Source of the DNA: Methanothrix sp.
GTDB taxonomy: Archaea; Halobacteriota; Methanosarcinia; Methanotrichales; Methanotrichaceae
Assembly (NCBI RefSeq): GCF_024518575.1
Contig: NZ_JANIHG010000014.1
Span: 1-37,679 of the forward strand
Direction of reading: 5' to 3'
DNA length: 37,679 nucleotides
In this document: one piece after another, positions 18,359 to 26,947 of the stretch
Numbering within the stretch: the first letter of the stretch is position 1
Layout of the letters: the number at the start of each line of letters is the position of its first letter
Program-made: the position numbers and the translations under genes
Notes under the pieces: generated by a model
The model's database searches: none
Seen by the model: only the letters and a program-made list of their open reading frames with translations
Told to the model about the DNA's origin: nothing

Positions 18359-19249
18359 ATGGAGATGGTTTCAAATGTGAGCTGGATCCTTCTCGCCCTG
18401 TTCGGCACGGTATCATTTACGCTTGCAGGACTGCTGGACAAGCTCATACTGGACCGTTACATGCAGGAGCCGAAGGTCTATCTGCTGTGCCAGGTGCTGG
18501 CCCAGCAGGTTTTCGCAATGACTGCATTCGCGTTTATAAGACCTGCGTTTTTGTTTCCGGATTCGCTTTTCGCCGTGGCTCTTGGCAGCCTCCAGGTCCT
18601 CCCGACAGTGTATTTCCTGAGGGCGATCAAGGAGGATGAGCTCTCGAGGGTGACATCGCTGGAGTACTTCTACGTGGTTCTTGTATTCATCCTCTCGGCG
18701 TCGCTCCTCGGTGAGAGCTTGCCGGCGAGGAACTACGCTGGAGCAGCGCTCATACTTCTGAGCTCGCTCATCGTCGCATACAGTCCAGATTCGCTCACCA
18801 CCCCGGCTCTGAGGCACATTCTCCCGTACTGGGTGATGAACACGATCTACTATCTCGCAATGAAGTGCCTTCTCTGCTCGATGGGAGAATGGGATATGTA
18901 CATATGGTCCACATTCGGAAACCTCGCAGCTGTGATGCCGTTTCTGAGATCGGGGGGAGCTGCAGGCCTTTCAATGATGGCCTCGAACGCGCAGACCCTG
19001 TGCTCCATACTTGTGGAGGAGGCATTTCAGTTCCTGGGGATGATCCTATTCATATTCGCATATGCCAGTGGGCCGCTTGCGCTCGTGAATGGCGTTGGCG
19101 CGCTACAGCCGATGATGACATTCATATCCATACTGGTCATCAGGTCGGTGTATTCAGGAATAATCGAGGAGGACACCTGCAGAGGTGCTGTTATGAGAAA
19201 GTTCTCTGCAGTATCCATGGTTGCGCTGGGAATATACTTCATATGCTGA
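18359..19249 (+). CDS. EamA/DMT-superfamily transporter
   Basis: 296 aa, about ten hydrophobic helices in two halves, the layout of drug/metabolite transporters. Helix 1 is SWILLALFGTVSFTLAGLLDKLIL; the first half ends with ARNYAGAALILLSSLIVAYS and the second half with VMRKFSAVSMVALGIYFIC. These paired ends match the EamA repeat, in which the last helices carry the conserved G-x-x-L-I pattern. Substrate cannot be read from sequence. Start is uncertain: ATG 18359, ATG 18365 and GTG 18377 are all in frame, and a weak TATA-like ACATACTTAAG sits ~18341-18351. It is divergent from the large repeat protein and convergent with rqcH. Confidence 0.8.
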   Translation: MEMVSNVSWILLALFGTVSFTLAGLLDKLILDRYMQEPKVYLLCQVLAQQVFAMTAFAFIRPAFLFPDSLFAVALGSLQVLPTVYFLRAIKEDELSRVTSLEYFYVVLVFILSASLLGESLPARNYAGAALILLSSLIVAYSPDSLTTPALRHILPYWVMNTIYYLAMKCLLCSMGEWDMYIWSTFGNLAAVMPFLRSGGAAGLSMMASNAQTLCSILVEEAFQFLGMILFIFAYASGPLALVNGVGALQPMMTFISILVIRSVYSGIIEEDTCRGAVMRKFSAVSMVALGIYFIC

Positions 19250-19276
19250 TGTGTAATAAGAAGAGAAGTGCGAGCA

Positions 19277-19346
19277 AAAGCCGTTGTGGGATGTAGGAGG
19301 GAGGAAAAACAATCTCCGACTTTTGCCCGATCATCCTTACGGCTTT
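19277..19346. other. Long inverted repeat between convergent transporter and rqcH
   Basis: AAAGCCGT (19277-19284) pairs with ACGGCTTT (19339-19346), continued inside by GGATG (19289-19293) and CATCC (19332-19336). The ~70-nt hairpin lies just beyond the transporter stop and may terminate one or both converging transcripts. Confidence 0.45.
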
Positions 19347-19395
19347 CGTCGAATATAAGTTTTTCGGTTAAGGCGATTGACGAGATACGCGCTCT

Positions 19396-21321
19396 CTAAA
19401 AGCCGAGCTCTCTCAAATCGAACCGCCTGATCCTGGATCCGCCGGGTGGCAGGAACGCCACTATCTTATCAGGGGACGCGATCGCCTTCAGGTATCTTCT
19501 GTCCTCGCAGATCTCGAGCAGCTGCCTGTAGATCATCTTCGCGAGATCGTCAGGCATGTACTCGCCCGGCTCTAGCTCGATCGCTCCTGAACTTTTAGAT
19601 CTCACAGCCGAGACCGGCCCACCTATAAGAGAGCCATCGGCGATCGCCAGCGCAACCCCAAGAGGAACATCTCTCAGATACCTGCGCTCTCCGCGTACGA
19701 CAAACGCACCCTTCCGGAGGAACTCGCCGTGCTCCGGAGTCTTCGTGACCTGATCCCCTCCGACCATGTAACAGTCGCCCGAGGCCACGCCCTCCCTCCA
19801 GAGGTTGCTGTAGCTCACAGCGAACTGTGCCGCCTCCTGCACTGTGCTCTCCGGCACCTCCCTCCCCTCTGTCTTTATCACAGTCAGAGGCGCTCCAGGG
19901 TAGTCTGTGTGAAACGCGAGATCCCTCTTCTCCAGGTACTTGAGGTATATCTCCTCGTTGCCATCCGCATCCCTGCCACCTATGACCAGGAATCCGTCTG
20001 AGGAGAAGAACCACCTGAACCTCTCGAACCATCTCGGTTTCTGCCTTCTTTTCAAACCAGTAGACCTTCTGCGCTCCTCCCCGCGCTGGAGGAGCTCTTC
20101 TGTATTTCTCAGAGCCTCCTCTGCTCCAGCTGCCTTCTTCGCCAGCTCCTTCGCACGCTCATAGTACCTCCCTGCATTCTGGGGCACTGTGAGACCTGCA
20201 TTCAGCTCCAGAGCAACTCCATCAAGCTCGACGACCATCTCGCCGCTGTAATCCAGAGATTTTATGACAGACTGACCTGAGCCCCGTATCCTCTCCCAGA
20301 TATCGGTGTATGACATCCCCTTTTCCCTAGCGCCTGCTATCGCCTTCAGGATCGAGTCGATCTCAGAATACCGCTGGTATATGAGATCGCCCATCGAGGC
20401 CATCTGGCTCTCCCTTGCCCTGAGCTCATCGACAGCAGCCCTCTGGAGCTCCAGCCTTCTCTCAAGAGCGCTTGGCTTTGGCATCTCAGGCTCTGCCACG
20501 AAGAACTCATCAAGTGCATCGCTGAACCTCTCGAAGGATCTCGCCTCGAGCCCCCTGTAAACCTCCAGCGGGAAGGGGATAACATCAAACGGCTCACCAT
20601 CCACATAAACTATCTGAGGCCTGATCTCGCTGAGATCGAACACATCTCTCAGAGCTGAATGCACCCTTGCGATCTCCTCCTCGGATAGATCTGCTGCAGG
20701 GCTGTTCTTCTTCACCCCTGCCCTGAGGCAGACCTCCTCTCCATACGTCCCGCCCATGTTCAGGTTGCGGACAAGAGCTCTCACGAGATCTGTGTCTGAG
20801 CTGCGCAGGATCTCCTCCAGCCTCTCAATCGATACGCCCCTCGGATCCTCTGCCCCGGCATGATACGCGTACTTCTCGCCAGCGATCAGCTTCCTGTCCC
20901 TGAAGCTCATCGGCCTGAGCGGGAGTATGATCCTCATATCCTCATCGAGAAGCAGTATGTTCCCCTTCGGGAAGAGCTCGACCACCAGGCGATACCTTCC
21001 GTCTGCTCTTTCAACACATATCTCCAGCACCCTGTCGAAGTCGTGCTGCTCAACGCTCACGATTCTTCCGCCGGAGAGACGGGAGCGGAGCATTGCGGGG
21101 AACTGCGGGGGCGTCCTGCCCACAGCTCTCTCTTTCCTGGTGACGTGCGCCCTTCTTCCTGCCTCCAGGATGATATCGAGCCTGCCCTCGCGCGCCTGGA
21201 CCGTGAGCCAGATTGCATCTCCAGAACTCTGGTAGGCCTTGCCAAAGAATCCCCCGACTATCCTGGACTGGAGCTCAGCCGCGATCGCAGCCACATCAAC
21301 ATTGCTCATCGCTTTCTTCAT
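19396..21321 (-). CDS. rqcH: NFACT protein RqcH (ribosome quality control)
   Basis: 641 aa. Homologue of bacterial RqcH and eukaryotic Rqc2/NEMF, which bind obstructed large subunits carrying peptidyl-tRNA and can add C-terminal tails. The N-terminal NFACT-N domain (~1-220) begins MSNVDVAAIAAELQSRIVGGFFGKAYQ and has LVVELFPKGNILLLD. A helix-hairpin-helix and coiled-coil middle (~285-425) follow. The C-terminal NFACT-R domain (~440-560) has WFFSSDGFLVIGGRDADGNE and the motif DLAFHTDYPGAP. ATG 21321 is chosen because GGAG lies 6 nt upstream. It stands alone, downstream of aksA on the same strand. Confidence 0.93.
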   Translation of the reverse strand: MKKAMSNVDVAAIAAELQSRIVGGFFGKAYQSSGDAIWLTVQAREGRLDIILEAGRRAHVTRKERAVGRTPPQFPAMLRSRLSGGRIVSVEQHDFDRVLEICVERADGRYRLVVELFPKGNILLLDEDMRIILPLRPMSFRDRKLIAGEKYAYHAGAEDPRGVSIERLEEILRSSDTDLVRALVRNLNMGGTYGEEVCLRAGVKKNSPAADLSEEEIARVHSALRDVFDLSEIRPQIVYVDGEPFDVIPFPLEVYRGLEARSFERFSDALDEFFVAEPEMPKPSALERRLELQRAAVDELRARESQMASMGDLIYQRYSEIDSILKAIAGAREKGMSYTDIWERIRGSGQSVIKSLDYSGEMVVELDGVALELNAGLTVPQNAGRYYERAKELAKKAAGAEEALRNTEELLQRGEERRRSTGLKRRQKPRWFERFRWFFSSDGFLVIGGRDADGNEEIYLKYLEKRDLAFHTDYPGAPLTVIKTEGREVPESTVQEAAQFAVSYSNLWREGVASGDCYMVGGDQVTKTPEHGEFLRKGAFVVRGERRYLRDVPLGVALAIADGSLIGGPVSAVRSKSSGAIELEPGEYMPDDLAKMIYRQLLEICEDRRYLKAIASPDKIVAFLPPGGSRIRRFDLRELGF

Positions 21322-21410
21322 GCAACACTCCGCTGATGGTAAAACTCACGCTCTCGGAAGATATCTGCAGAAGGTGCCAATGCCATCTGTATTTTGAGAA
21401 AACCCCAAAC

Positions 21411-22592
21411 CTATGGACCGTTGTACACAAACTCTATGTTGAGATCGAGGATCAGCCGTCTCAGCTCATCGCACGTTATCGGTCTCTTGAACTCGCTCGC
21501 GGTCTTCACCTTCTCAGCCAGTATGCAGAGATCCTTCTTCTCCAGGTCGTAGCCCATCTTCTTCGTGATGTACTTGAGCGCCTTGGCTCCTGTGTGCTTC
21601 CCGATGATGATCCTCCTCTCAGCCCCAACCATCTCAGGGGAGTAGAGCTCATATGTCCTGGGCTCCTCGAGGACCGCGGCGACATGGATCCCGGATTCGT
21701 GTGCGAAGGCGTTCTCTCCAACGACAGCCTTGTTCTTCGCGACCGGCACGCCAGAATACCTCTCCACCACAGAGGATATCGACTTGAGCCTGCCCAGATC
21801 GTAGCGATCTATGCCGTAGTGGAGGCGAAGGTTGACGAGCAGCTCCTCAAGCGGCGTGTTCCCGCTCCTCTCGCCGATGCCGTTGACTGTGGTGTGGAGC
21901 TGCTTTGCACCTGCCTCTGCGCCAGCAAGGGTGTTCGCCAGCGCGAGACCAAGATCGTCGTGACAGTGAACGCATATCGGCACGCCCACGATCTTTCTGA
22001 TCTCGCTGATCATGTAGTACATCGTTCTGGGGTTCATTATGCCGACCGTGTCAGCCACGCTCACATAGTCAGCGTGGTACTCCTCTGCCTTTTTGTAGAG
22101 CTTTTTGAGCGTATTGAAATCCGTTCGTGTCGCATCCTCAGCTGAGAATCTCACTATTAAGCCATGCTCCTTCGCGTACTCAACGGTCTCAAGCGCGCAT
22201 CTTATCGCCTCTGCGCATGTCATGTGAAGCTTGTATTTGAGATGGAGATCGGAGGTCGCTATGAAGACGCTCACCATATCAACACCGCAATCGATGGCTG
22301 CATCGACATCAGACTGCCTGGACCTGGAGAGGGCGGAAATCTTCGCGTTAAGGCCGAGATTGCAGACCTCCTTCACCGCGTTCTTCTCGCTCTTTGAGAC
22401 CACCGGAAATCCGGCCTCTATGATCTCGACGCCGATCTCGTCGAGCATCCTGGCTATCTCGAGCTTCTCCTCAGGCTTGAACACGACACCGGGCATCTGC
22501 TCCCCATCCCTCAGTGTCACATCGCATATCTCTATGTTCAGAGGAGGAGTGCCTGCCACCTCAAGAAACTGATTGAGAGAGAAGTCGCTCAT
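21411..22592 (-). CDS. aksA: Homocitrate synthase AksA (LeuA-like family)
   Basis: 393 aa. Claisen-type acyltransferase that joins 2-oxoglutarate and longer 2-oxo-diacids with acetyl-CoA, the first step toward the 7-carbon chain of coenzyme B. Motifs: DVTLRDGEQMPGV (catalytic and metal Asp, residues ~24-36), CVHCHDDLGLALAN with the metal-binding HxH, and NGIGERSGN. It ends after the short LeuA-like domain (GKHTGAKALKYITKK) and lacks the ~110-residue allosteric domain of LeuA and CimA, which favours AksA among the three methanogen paralogues. Discriminating AksA from a NifV-type homocitrate synthase rests on the methanogen context. Confidence 0.85.
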   Translation of the reverse strand: MSDFSLNQFLEVAGTPPLNIEICDVTLRDGEQMPGVVFKPEEKLEIARMLDEIGVEIIEAGFPVVSKSEKNAVKEVCNLGLNAKISALSRSRQSDVDAAIDCGVDMVSVFIATSDLHLKYKLHMTCAEAIRCALETVEYAKEHGLIVRFSAEDATRTDFNTLKKLYKKAEEYHADYVSVADTVGIMNPRTMYYMISEIRKIVGVPICVHCHDDLGLALANTLAGAEAGAKQLHTTVNGIGERSGNTPLEELLVNLRLHYGIDRYDLGRLKSISSVVERYSGVPVAKNKAVVGENAFAHESGIHVAAVLEEPRTYELYSPEMVGAERRIIIGKHTGAKALKYITKKMGYDLEKKDLCILAEKVKTASEFKRPITCDELRRLILDLNIEFVYNGP

Positions 22593-22718
22593 CCATCTCC
22601 GTTCTCGGCCTCATTTCTTAAATCGATTTCGCAGGAAAAGATGTTCCTGGAGCCTTAAAATCAAGCTTTGCATCCTGAATGGGTGAAAGCAGAGCCTGCA
22701 GCGCCCCTGACAGCACCA

Positions 22719-22851
22719 TCCAATACCTGCTGTGTTGAATAATTAAGAGCTCTAAGGTCGAGAGCTATTGATTTTTACTAAATTGCAATTCGTATGAATC
22801 CAGCCTCTGCTATCGGATTCTCAAACATTATTCAACACAGCATCCAATACC
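22719..22851. mobile_element. MITE-like element, copy 2 (inverted), with target-site duplication
   Basis: The element is 22728-22842 (115 bp) with the same 16-bp terminal inverted repeats as copy 1, and lies in the opposite orientation. The flanks TCCAATACC at 22719-22727 and 22843-22851 form a perfect 9-bp target duplication. It differs from copy 1 at three positions, two of which break the internal palindrome. It ends 16 bp before the TATA box of the zinc-ribbon gene. Confidence 0.88.
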
Positions 22852-22857
22852 GAAAAG

Positions 22858-22866
22858 TATAATTAA
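22858..22866 (+). promoter_or_regulatory. TATA box for zinc-ribbon gene
   Basis: TATAATTAA starts 16 bp beyond MITE copy 2; a start near 22887 would place the GAGGTGA ribosome site at the very beginning of the transcript. Confidence 0.5.
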
Positions 22867-22900
22867 TGATTTTTAATGATATACACTTGAGGTGAGATAA

Positions 22901-23056
22901 ATGTGTGCGGTTGGAGGCCCACCGGACATGGGGGATCCCGAGTCGTTCTTCCCGACCGATTACGTCTGTCGCTCATGCGGCAAAAAGTTCAGGGGAATCG
23001 GCGTCGGGCCGAAATGCCCTTCATGCCATTCTGATAATGTCGAGAGGGTGAGGTAA
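22901..23056 (+). CDS. 51-aa zinc-ribbon protein
   Basis: The product begins MCAVGGPPDMGDPESFFPTD and then has CRSCGKKF and CPSCHSDN, two CxxC knuckles 16 residues apart, a compact zinc ribbon ending NVERVR. It is a complete small gene: GAGGTGA (22890-22896) sits a few nt before the ATG and TATA boxes lie upstream. Such single-ribbon proteins bind nucleic acid or protein partners, but this one has no assignable function. It stands between aksA and the membrane kinase, with MITE copy 2 directly upstream. Confidence 0.75.
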   Translation: MCAVGGPPDMGDPESFFPTDYVCRSCGKKFRGIGVGPKCPSCHSDNVERVR

Positions 23057-23187
23057 GCGCTTCTGTCCGGGAGTCTGCACCCTGAGATAGATGTTGCTGT
23101 TTGGCATGAATGACCAGTGCTAACTGCCAGGGACTTCTCCTGCAGCCCATCAAACCGGTACGTATGATCCAGTGGTGCAGGTTAGAT

Positions 23188-24993
23188 TCATACTGCTTCA
23201 GATTTCTTCGAGAGCGGCAGCGTGAAGAAGACTGTGCATCCTTTTCCCAGCTCTGACTCTATCCATATCCTTCCGCCATGGACCTCGACGATCCTTTTGA
23301 CGATGGCCAGTCCTGCGCCGGTGCCCTCAGATCTGTTATCCACCTTGTAGAACAGCTCGAATACCCTCTTGTGGTTTTTGGGGTCTATCCCGATCCCGTT
23401 ATCTCTGACATAGAATACAGTTTCGCCGTCCCTCATGCAGCCGATCTCTATCCTCGGCGCTCTCTGATCTCCCATGTACTTGGCGCTGTTCTCTATGAGA
23501 TTGACGAGCATCTCCACAACTCTCATCCTGTCGACGTGGACTACGGGCATCTCCTCCGCCACATCCACGCTCACGCCCCTGGACCGTATCCTTTCAGAGG
23601 TCACATCCAGCGCCTCTCTGACGATATCAGAGAAGGGCACGTCCTCAGGCGGGTTCACCATACGGCCGATGCGGCTGAGCTCCAGAGTGTCCTGGAGCAG
23701 CCTGTCCATCTTCGTGATGGCGCCCTCCACTATCTCGATATCCTTTCTGACCTTGTCCCACGCGCCCTTCTCGATATCATCCCTCATGAACCTGAGGAAC
23801 CCGACTACAGTGATCAGAGGCGATCTGAGGTCGTGGGAGACGGTGTATATGAACCTCTCCATCTCCGATGTCTTGGCCTCAAGATCTTTTATAAGATGCT
23901 CCTTCTCACGCTCCGAGGCGATCCTCTGATGCAGCTCTCTCTGGGAGGCCGCGTAAAGCATTGTGTTCTCTTTGATCGCGATTACCTGTCTGATCACTAT
24001 CAGCAGTATTATCATCCCCACGCCTGCGGCGAGATGATTATGGCGTATGTACAGATTGACATCCTCTCTCTCAATGCTCCAGACCAGAAATGCATATGCT
24101 GAGATGGCACAGATGTATGGAAGGTATAGGGGCCAGGTGAACCCGGATGATGGCCGCTTTGCAGTCTTTATTGGCACGCTGGCGGATTCGACCTGGAGCA
24201 CCCCTGCAAGTCCGGTGAGTATGTAGCTGATCAGCCAGAAGTTATCGTTGAGTGTTGCGGGCACATAGGTCTCCCTCAGAGCATTTATCATGAATATCGA
24301 GTCCGCAACTATCATGAAGAAAGCGCTTGCTGCCAGGAGCATGATGGGGCGCTGGGCTATATGCTCTATTCTTCTGAAGATGAGCGCGATGATTGAGAAC
24401 GTGAGAACAAGATCTGCAACCGGATACGCGACTGCGATCGCATTTGTGAGAGGATCCGATTCCTCAAGGGTCGCGATCGTGGGCGCGATGAGAAAGCTCC
24501 AGAATATTATGATTGCGAATATCGTCACGATGCCTGTGTCCAGGATGGACTTCAGGCGCTCGAAGGCGCTCTGGTACGGGGCTGGCAGCAGAAGGATGCC
24601 GATGAGGAAGAACAGGTAGTAAGCGAGGTAGGGGCCATCAGCAACCGACGGAAACGGCACCTCTCCCAGTCCGATCTCCAGGATGCTCCAGAGCACGTCC
24701 CCCAGGGCGTAAAGCACCTGCGCAACCGCGAAGAACGCCCATGCGATGTACATCCTCTCATCTATTGATCTTGTGGCTCTGGCAGCTCTGAAGAGAGAGA
24801 GTGCAGCAAGCCCGTTGACCACCGGCCATATTATATCATCTATGATCACACGCTGCTGCTCCTGATCTCCCAGGTACAGAACGATCGCGGATCTGACGAT
24901 CAGGATCGCCGCGCCCAGCATGAGAGCACGGCGGAATGTCAAAGAGCGGCATGATACCCCACCCCTTTCAGATCCGTTATGAACTTGCTTCAT
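23188..24993 (-). CDS. Membrane sensor histidine kinase with multi-helix N-terminus
   Basis: 601 aa from ATG 24993 (GTG 24999 is also in frame). The first ~340 residues contain about nine hydrophobic helices with short loops, with no recognised extracellular domain, so it may sense something in or at the membrane. A short coiled coil (~350-380) leads to the H-box YTVSHDLRSPL with the phospho-accepting His near residue 387. ATPase motifs: N-box LVNLIENSAKYMG, G1 RDNGIGID, F-box VFELFYKV, G2 GTGAGLAIVKR. The kinase core is nearly the same as in the gene at 3398, from YMGDQR to the last residues. No response regulator is adjacent. Confidence 0.9.
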   Translation of the reverse strand: MKQVHNGSERGGVSCRSLTFRRALMLGAAILIVRSAIVLYLGDQEQQRVIIDDIIWPVVNGLAALSLFRAARATRSIDERMYIAWAFFAVAQVLYALGDVLWSILEIGLGEVPFPSVADGPYLAYYLFFLIGILLLPAPYQSAFERLKSILDTGIVTIFAIIIFWSFLIAPTIATLEESDPLTNAIAVAYPVADLVLTFSIIALIFRRIEHIAQRPIMLLAASAFFMIVADSIFMINALRETYVPATLNDNFWLISYILTGLAGVLQVESASVPIKTAKRPSSGFTWPLYLPYICAISAYAFLVWSIEREDVNLYIRHNHLAAGVGMIILLIVIRQVIAIKENTMLYAASQRELHQRIASEREKEHLIKDLEAKTSEMERFIYTVSHDLRSPLITVVGFLRFMRDDIEKGAWDKVRKDIEIVEGAITKMDRLLQDTLELSRIGRMVNPPEDVPFSDIVREALDVTSERIRSRGVSVDVAEEMPVVHVDRMRVVEMLVNLIENSAKYMGDQRAPRIEIGCMRDGETVFYVRDNGIGIDPKNHKRVFELFYKVDNRSEGTGAGLAIVKRIVEVHGGRIWIESELGKGCTVFFTLPLSKKSEAV

Positions 24994-25313
24994 GAACACC
25001 GTGAACTCAATCTCCGAGTTCCTTTCCAGCCCCCAAATATTAATATTTCAGCAATCTATCTAAATATTTCGCATCCTTGAGCACCTATCACTTACCTTGG
25101 AATCGGAGAGATGTAAGCACAGAAATCGGCAGCCTGTGGCTGAGCAGCCAGAAGGCGAGTGAGTCTTCAGAAGATCCCGTGATGCACACTGAATTATTCG
25201 GTCCGGTGCTTCACTGCCTGAGTACCGTAGCTCATATCACCCATTCTTATATGCACTCAGGCTTGCAGTGTGTGCAGTGCATTTTATCTGGAATTAGCCT
25301 GAACTGCCATATC
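24994..25313. other. Divergent promoter region, no gene
   Basis: This holds an AT-rich AATATTAATATTT block (25037-25049) suited as TATA box for the minus-strand kinase, and two TATA-like boxes for the plus-strand methyltransferase (TTATATGC near 25250 and ATTTTATC at 25281). An open frame continues upstream from the methyltransferase to 25077, but its residues are unlike a protein domain and the boxes lie inside it. Confidence 0.4.
25281..25288 (+). promoter_or_regulatory. TATA box for methyltransferase gene
   Basis: ATTTTATC is centred 29 bp before the ATG at 25314, a near-leaderless spacing. Confidence 0.45.
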
Positions 25314-26105
25314 ATGTACAGATGGGACCCGGAGGAGTACGAGAGGAGCTCATCGGCACAGCATGATTGGGCTATGAGCGCGCTCTCCGAGCTGAGGATC
25401 AGAGGAGACGAACGCATACTCGACATCGGGTGCGGGGACGGGAAGATCACAGCGCACATCTCGCAGCTCGTGCCTGATGGCTCGGTTCTCGGAATAGACA
25501 TCTCCGCAGATATGATCTCCTTCGCAAGGCGCAGATACCCGTCGGATACATTCAGGAACCTGAGATTCGAGCATGGAGACGCACTCGATCTCCGCTTCCT
25601 GGAGGAGTTCGATATAGTGGTCTCATTCGCGTGCCTGCACTGGATCAGGGATCATCTCTCAGTCTTTAGGGGCATATGCAGGAGCCTTGTGCCCGGAGGC
25701 AGGATGCTCATACAGTGCGGCGGCAGAGGGAACGCTGCTCAGCTCCTGGAGATCACATCAGAGGTGATCATGGAGGAGCGCTTTGCCCCCTACTTCATGG
25801 ACTTCGAGTTCCCGTACTTCTTCTACACACCTGCGGATTACGAGAGGTGGATCCCGGCGGCAGGACTCCAAATCGTGAGCTTGAAGCTCATACCCAAGGA
25901 TATGGTGCACAGCGGGCGCGATGCGCTCGAGGGGTTCATCAGGTCCACATGGCATCCTTACCTGCAGAGGATACCTGCGGAGCTGCGCCCCGCCCTCGTT
26001 CGGGATATAGCTGGGCGTTACATCGATCGTTATTCATCTCCCGAAGGCATGATACACGTGAGAATGATGAGACTGCAGGCTCTGGCTGAGAAACTGCAAG
26101 AGTGA
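25314..26105 (+). CDS. SAM-dependent class I methyltransferase
   Basis: 263 aa. Motif I ILDIGCGDGKIT (~33-44) binds S-adenosylmethionine; LGIDISADMISFARR gives the acidic residue after beta-2; GDALDL, then FDIVVSFACLHWI and the post-motif LVPGGRMLIQCGG complete the Rossmann core. The C-terminal half (FYTPADYERWIPAAGL...HPYLQRIP) resembles the cap of trans-aconitate methyltransferase and related small-molecule enzymes, but the substrate is unknown. The start MYRWDPEEYERSSSAQ is typical of that group and fits the TATA box at 25281. It is alone on this strand. Confidence 0.88.
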   Translation: MYRWDPEEYERSSSAQHDWAMSALSELRIRGDERILDIGCGDGKITAHISQLVPDGSVLGIDISADMISFARRRYPSDTFRNLRFEHGDALDLRFLEEFDIVVSFACLHWIRDHLSVFRGICRSLVPGGRMLIQCGGRGNAAQLLEITSEVIMEERFAPYFMDFEFPYFFYTPADYERWIPAAGLQIVSLKLIPKDMVHSGRDALEGFIRSTWHPYLQRIPAELRPALVRDIAGRYIDRYSSPEGMIHVRMMRLQALAEKLQE

Positions 26106-26240
26106 AATCATGCTCTCTCATATGTTTGGCTACTGGAGGTGCGCAGGCTGGCTCTGGAAGCACCCTGCTAAACGCATACATGGCCAGTGCCTCCGCGAAA
26201 GATGGATGATAGCGCTAGCATCAGCTTTTGCATGCTGTCC

Positions 26241-26723
26241 TCAAATGCCCATCTGTATCGTATGACCGAGGGCGAAAGCTCCGGAGACAGCGGTCGTCAC
26301 TATCACGCCTGCAATGAGCACACCCAGCGATATAGCGAGAAATGCGGGGAGGAACCTGAATCCGAGGAGAAATGCAAGAACGCATCCGGTCCAGGCGCCG
26401 GTCATCGGCAGGGGTATGGCGACGAAGAGCATCAGGGCAGCAAATCCAATTCCTTCTCTGCCCTCGATGTATTTCCTCCTGGTTCGCGAGAAGAGCCATG
26501 TGAAGAACCTGTACCCAGGCGGCCATCTCATGAGGAAGGATGATACCGGGCCCAGAAAGAGCAGGAGAGGGGCCACAGGGATCAGATTGCCCAGGACCGA
26601 TATCGCATATGCCTCCACGGGCGAGTAGCCGTAGGCAATTGCCAGCGGTATCGCTCCGCGAAGCTCGGATATGGGCGACATTGCCAGCAGCATGACCATC
26701 AACCATCCCGGAATGTCACTCAT
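26241..26723 (-). CDS. Small multidrug-export family membrane protein (COG2426)
   Basis: 160 aa with four to five hydrophobic segments. Diagnostic stretches of the family are SPISELRGAIPLAIAYG near the start and AIPLPMTGAWTGCVLAFLLG in the middle; the charged loop SRTRRKYIEGREGIGF lies between. ATG 26723 is preferred to ATG 26741 because GGAGG lies 5 nt before it. The family name is historical; transport activity is poorly established. Confidence 0.85.
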   Translation of the reverse strand: MSDIPGWLMVMLLAMSPISELRGAIPLAIAYGYSPVEAYAISVLGNLIPVAPLLLFLGPVSSFLMRWPPGYRFFTWLFSRTRRKYIEGREGIGFAALMLFVAIPLPMTGAWTGCVLAFLLGFRFLPAFLAISLGVLIAGVIVTTAVSGAFALGHTIQMGI

Positions 26724-26922
26724 AAAACCTCCTGCATACATGGATGAAACTCATGTCCTCACAAATCCTCCCCGGGGCAGCAGAAACTCCGGTCTTCAGG
26801 CAGGAGTATCTGGTGCGGTAGCAGGTGACGAAACTGCTCGGTCTCTGGACTTGAATGGCTGAATGTGACAGCAGGAATCGATTGCTCCGAACGAGATTCA
26901 TGAAGCATTTGGGATTGGCAGC

Positions 26923-26947
26923 AGATCTCAATGGAGAGATGAGATCT
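26923..26947. other. Inverted repeat just after the 123-aa gene
   Basis: AGATCTCA (26923-26930) and TGAGATCT (26940-26947) form a perfect 8-bp stem with a 9-nt loop, overlapping the first base of the TGA stop of the minus-strand gene above it. It may be a terminator, although no T-run follows on that strand. Confidence 0.4.
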
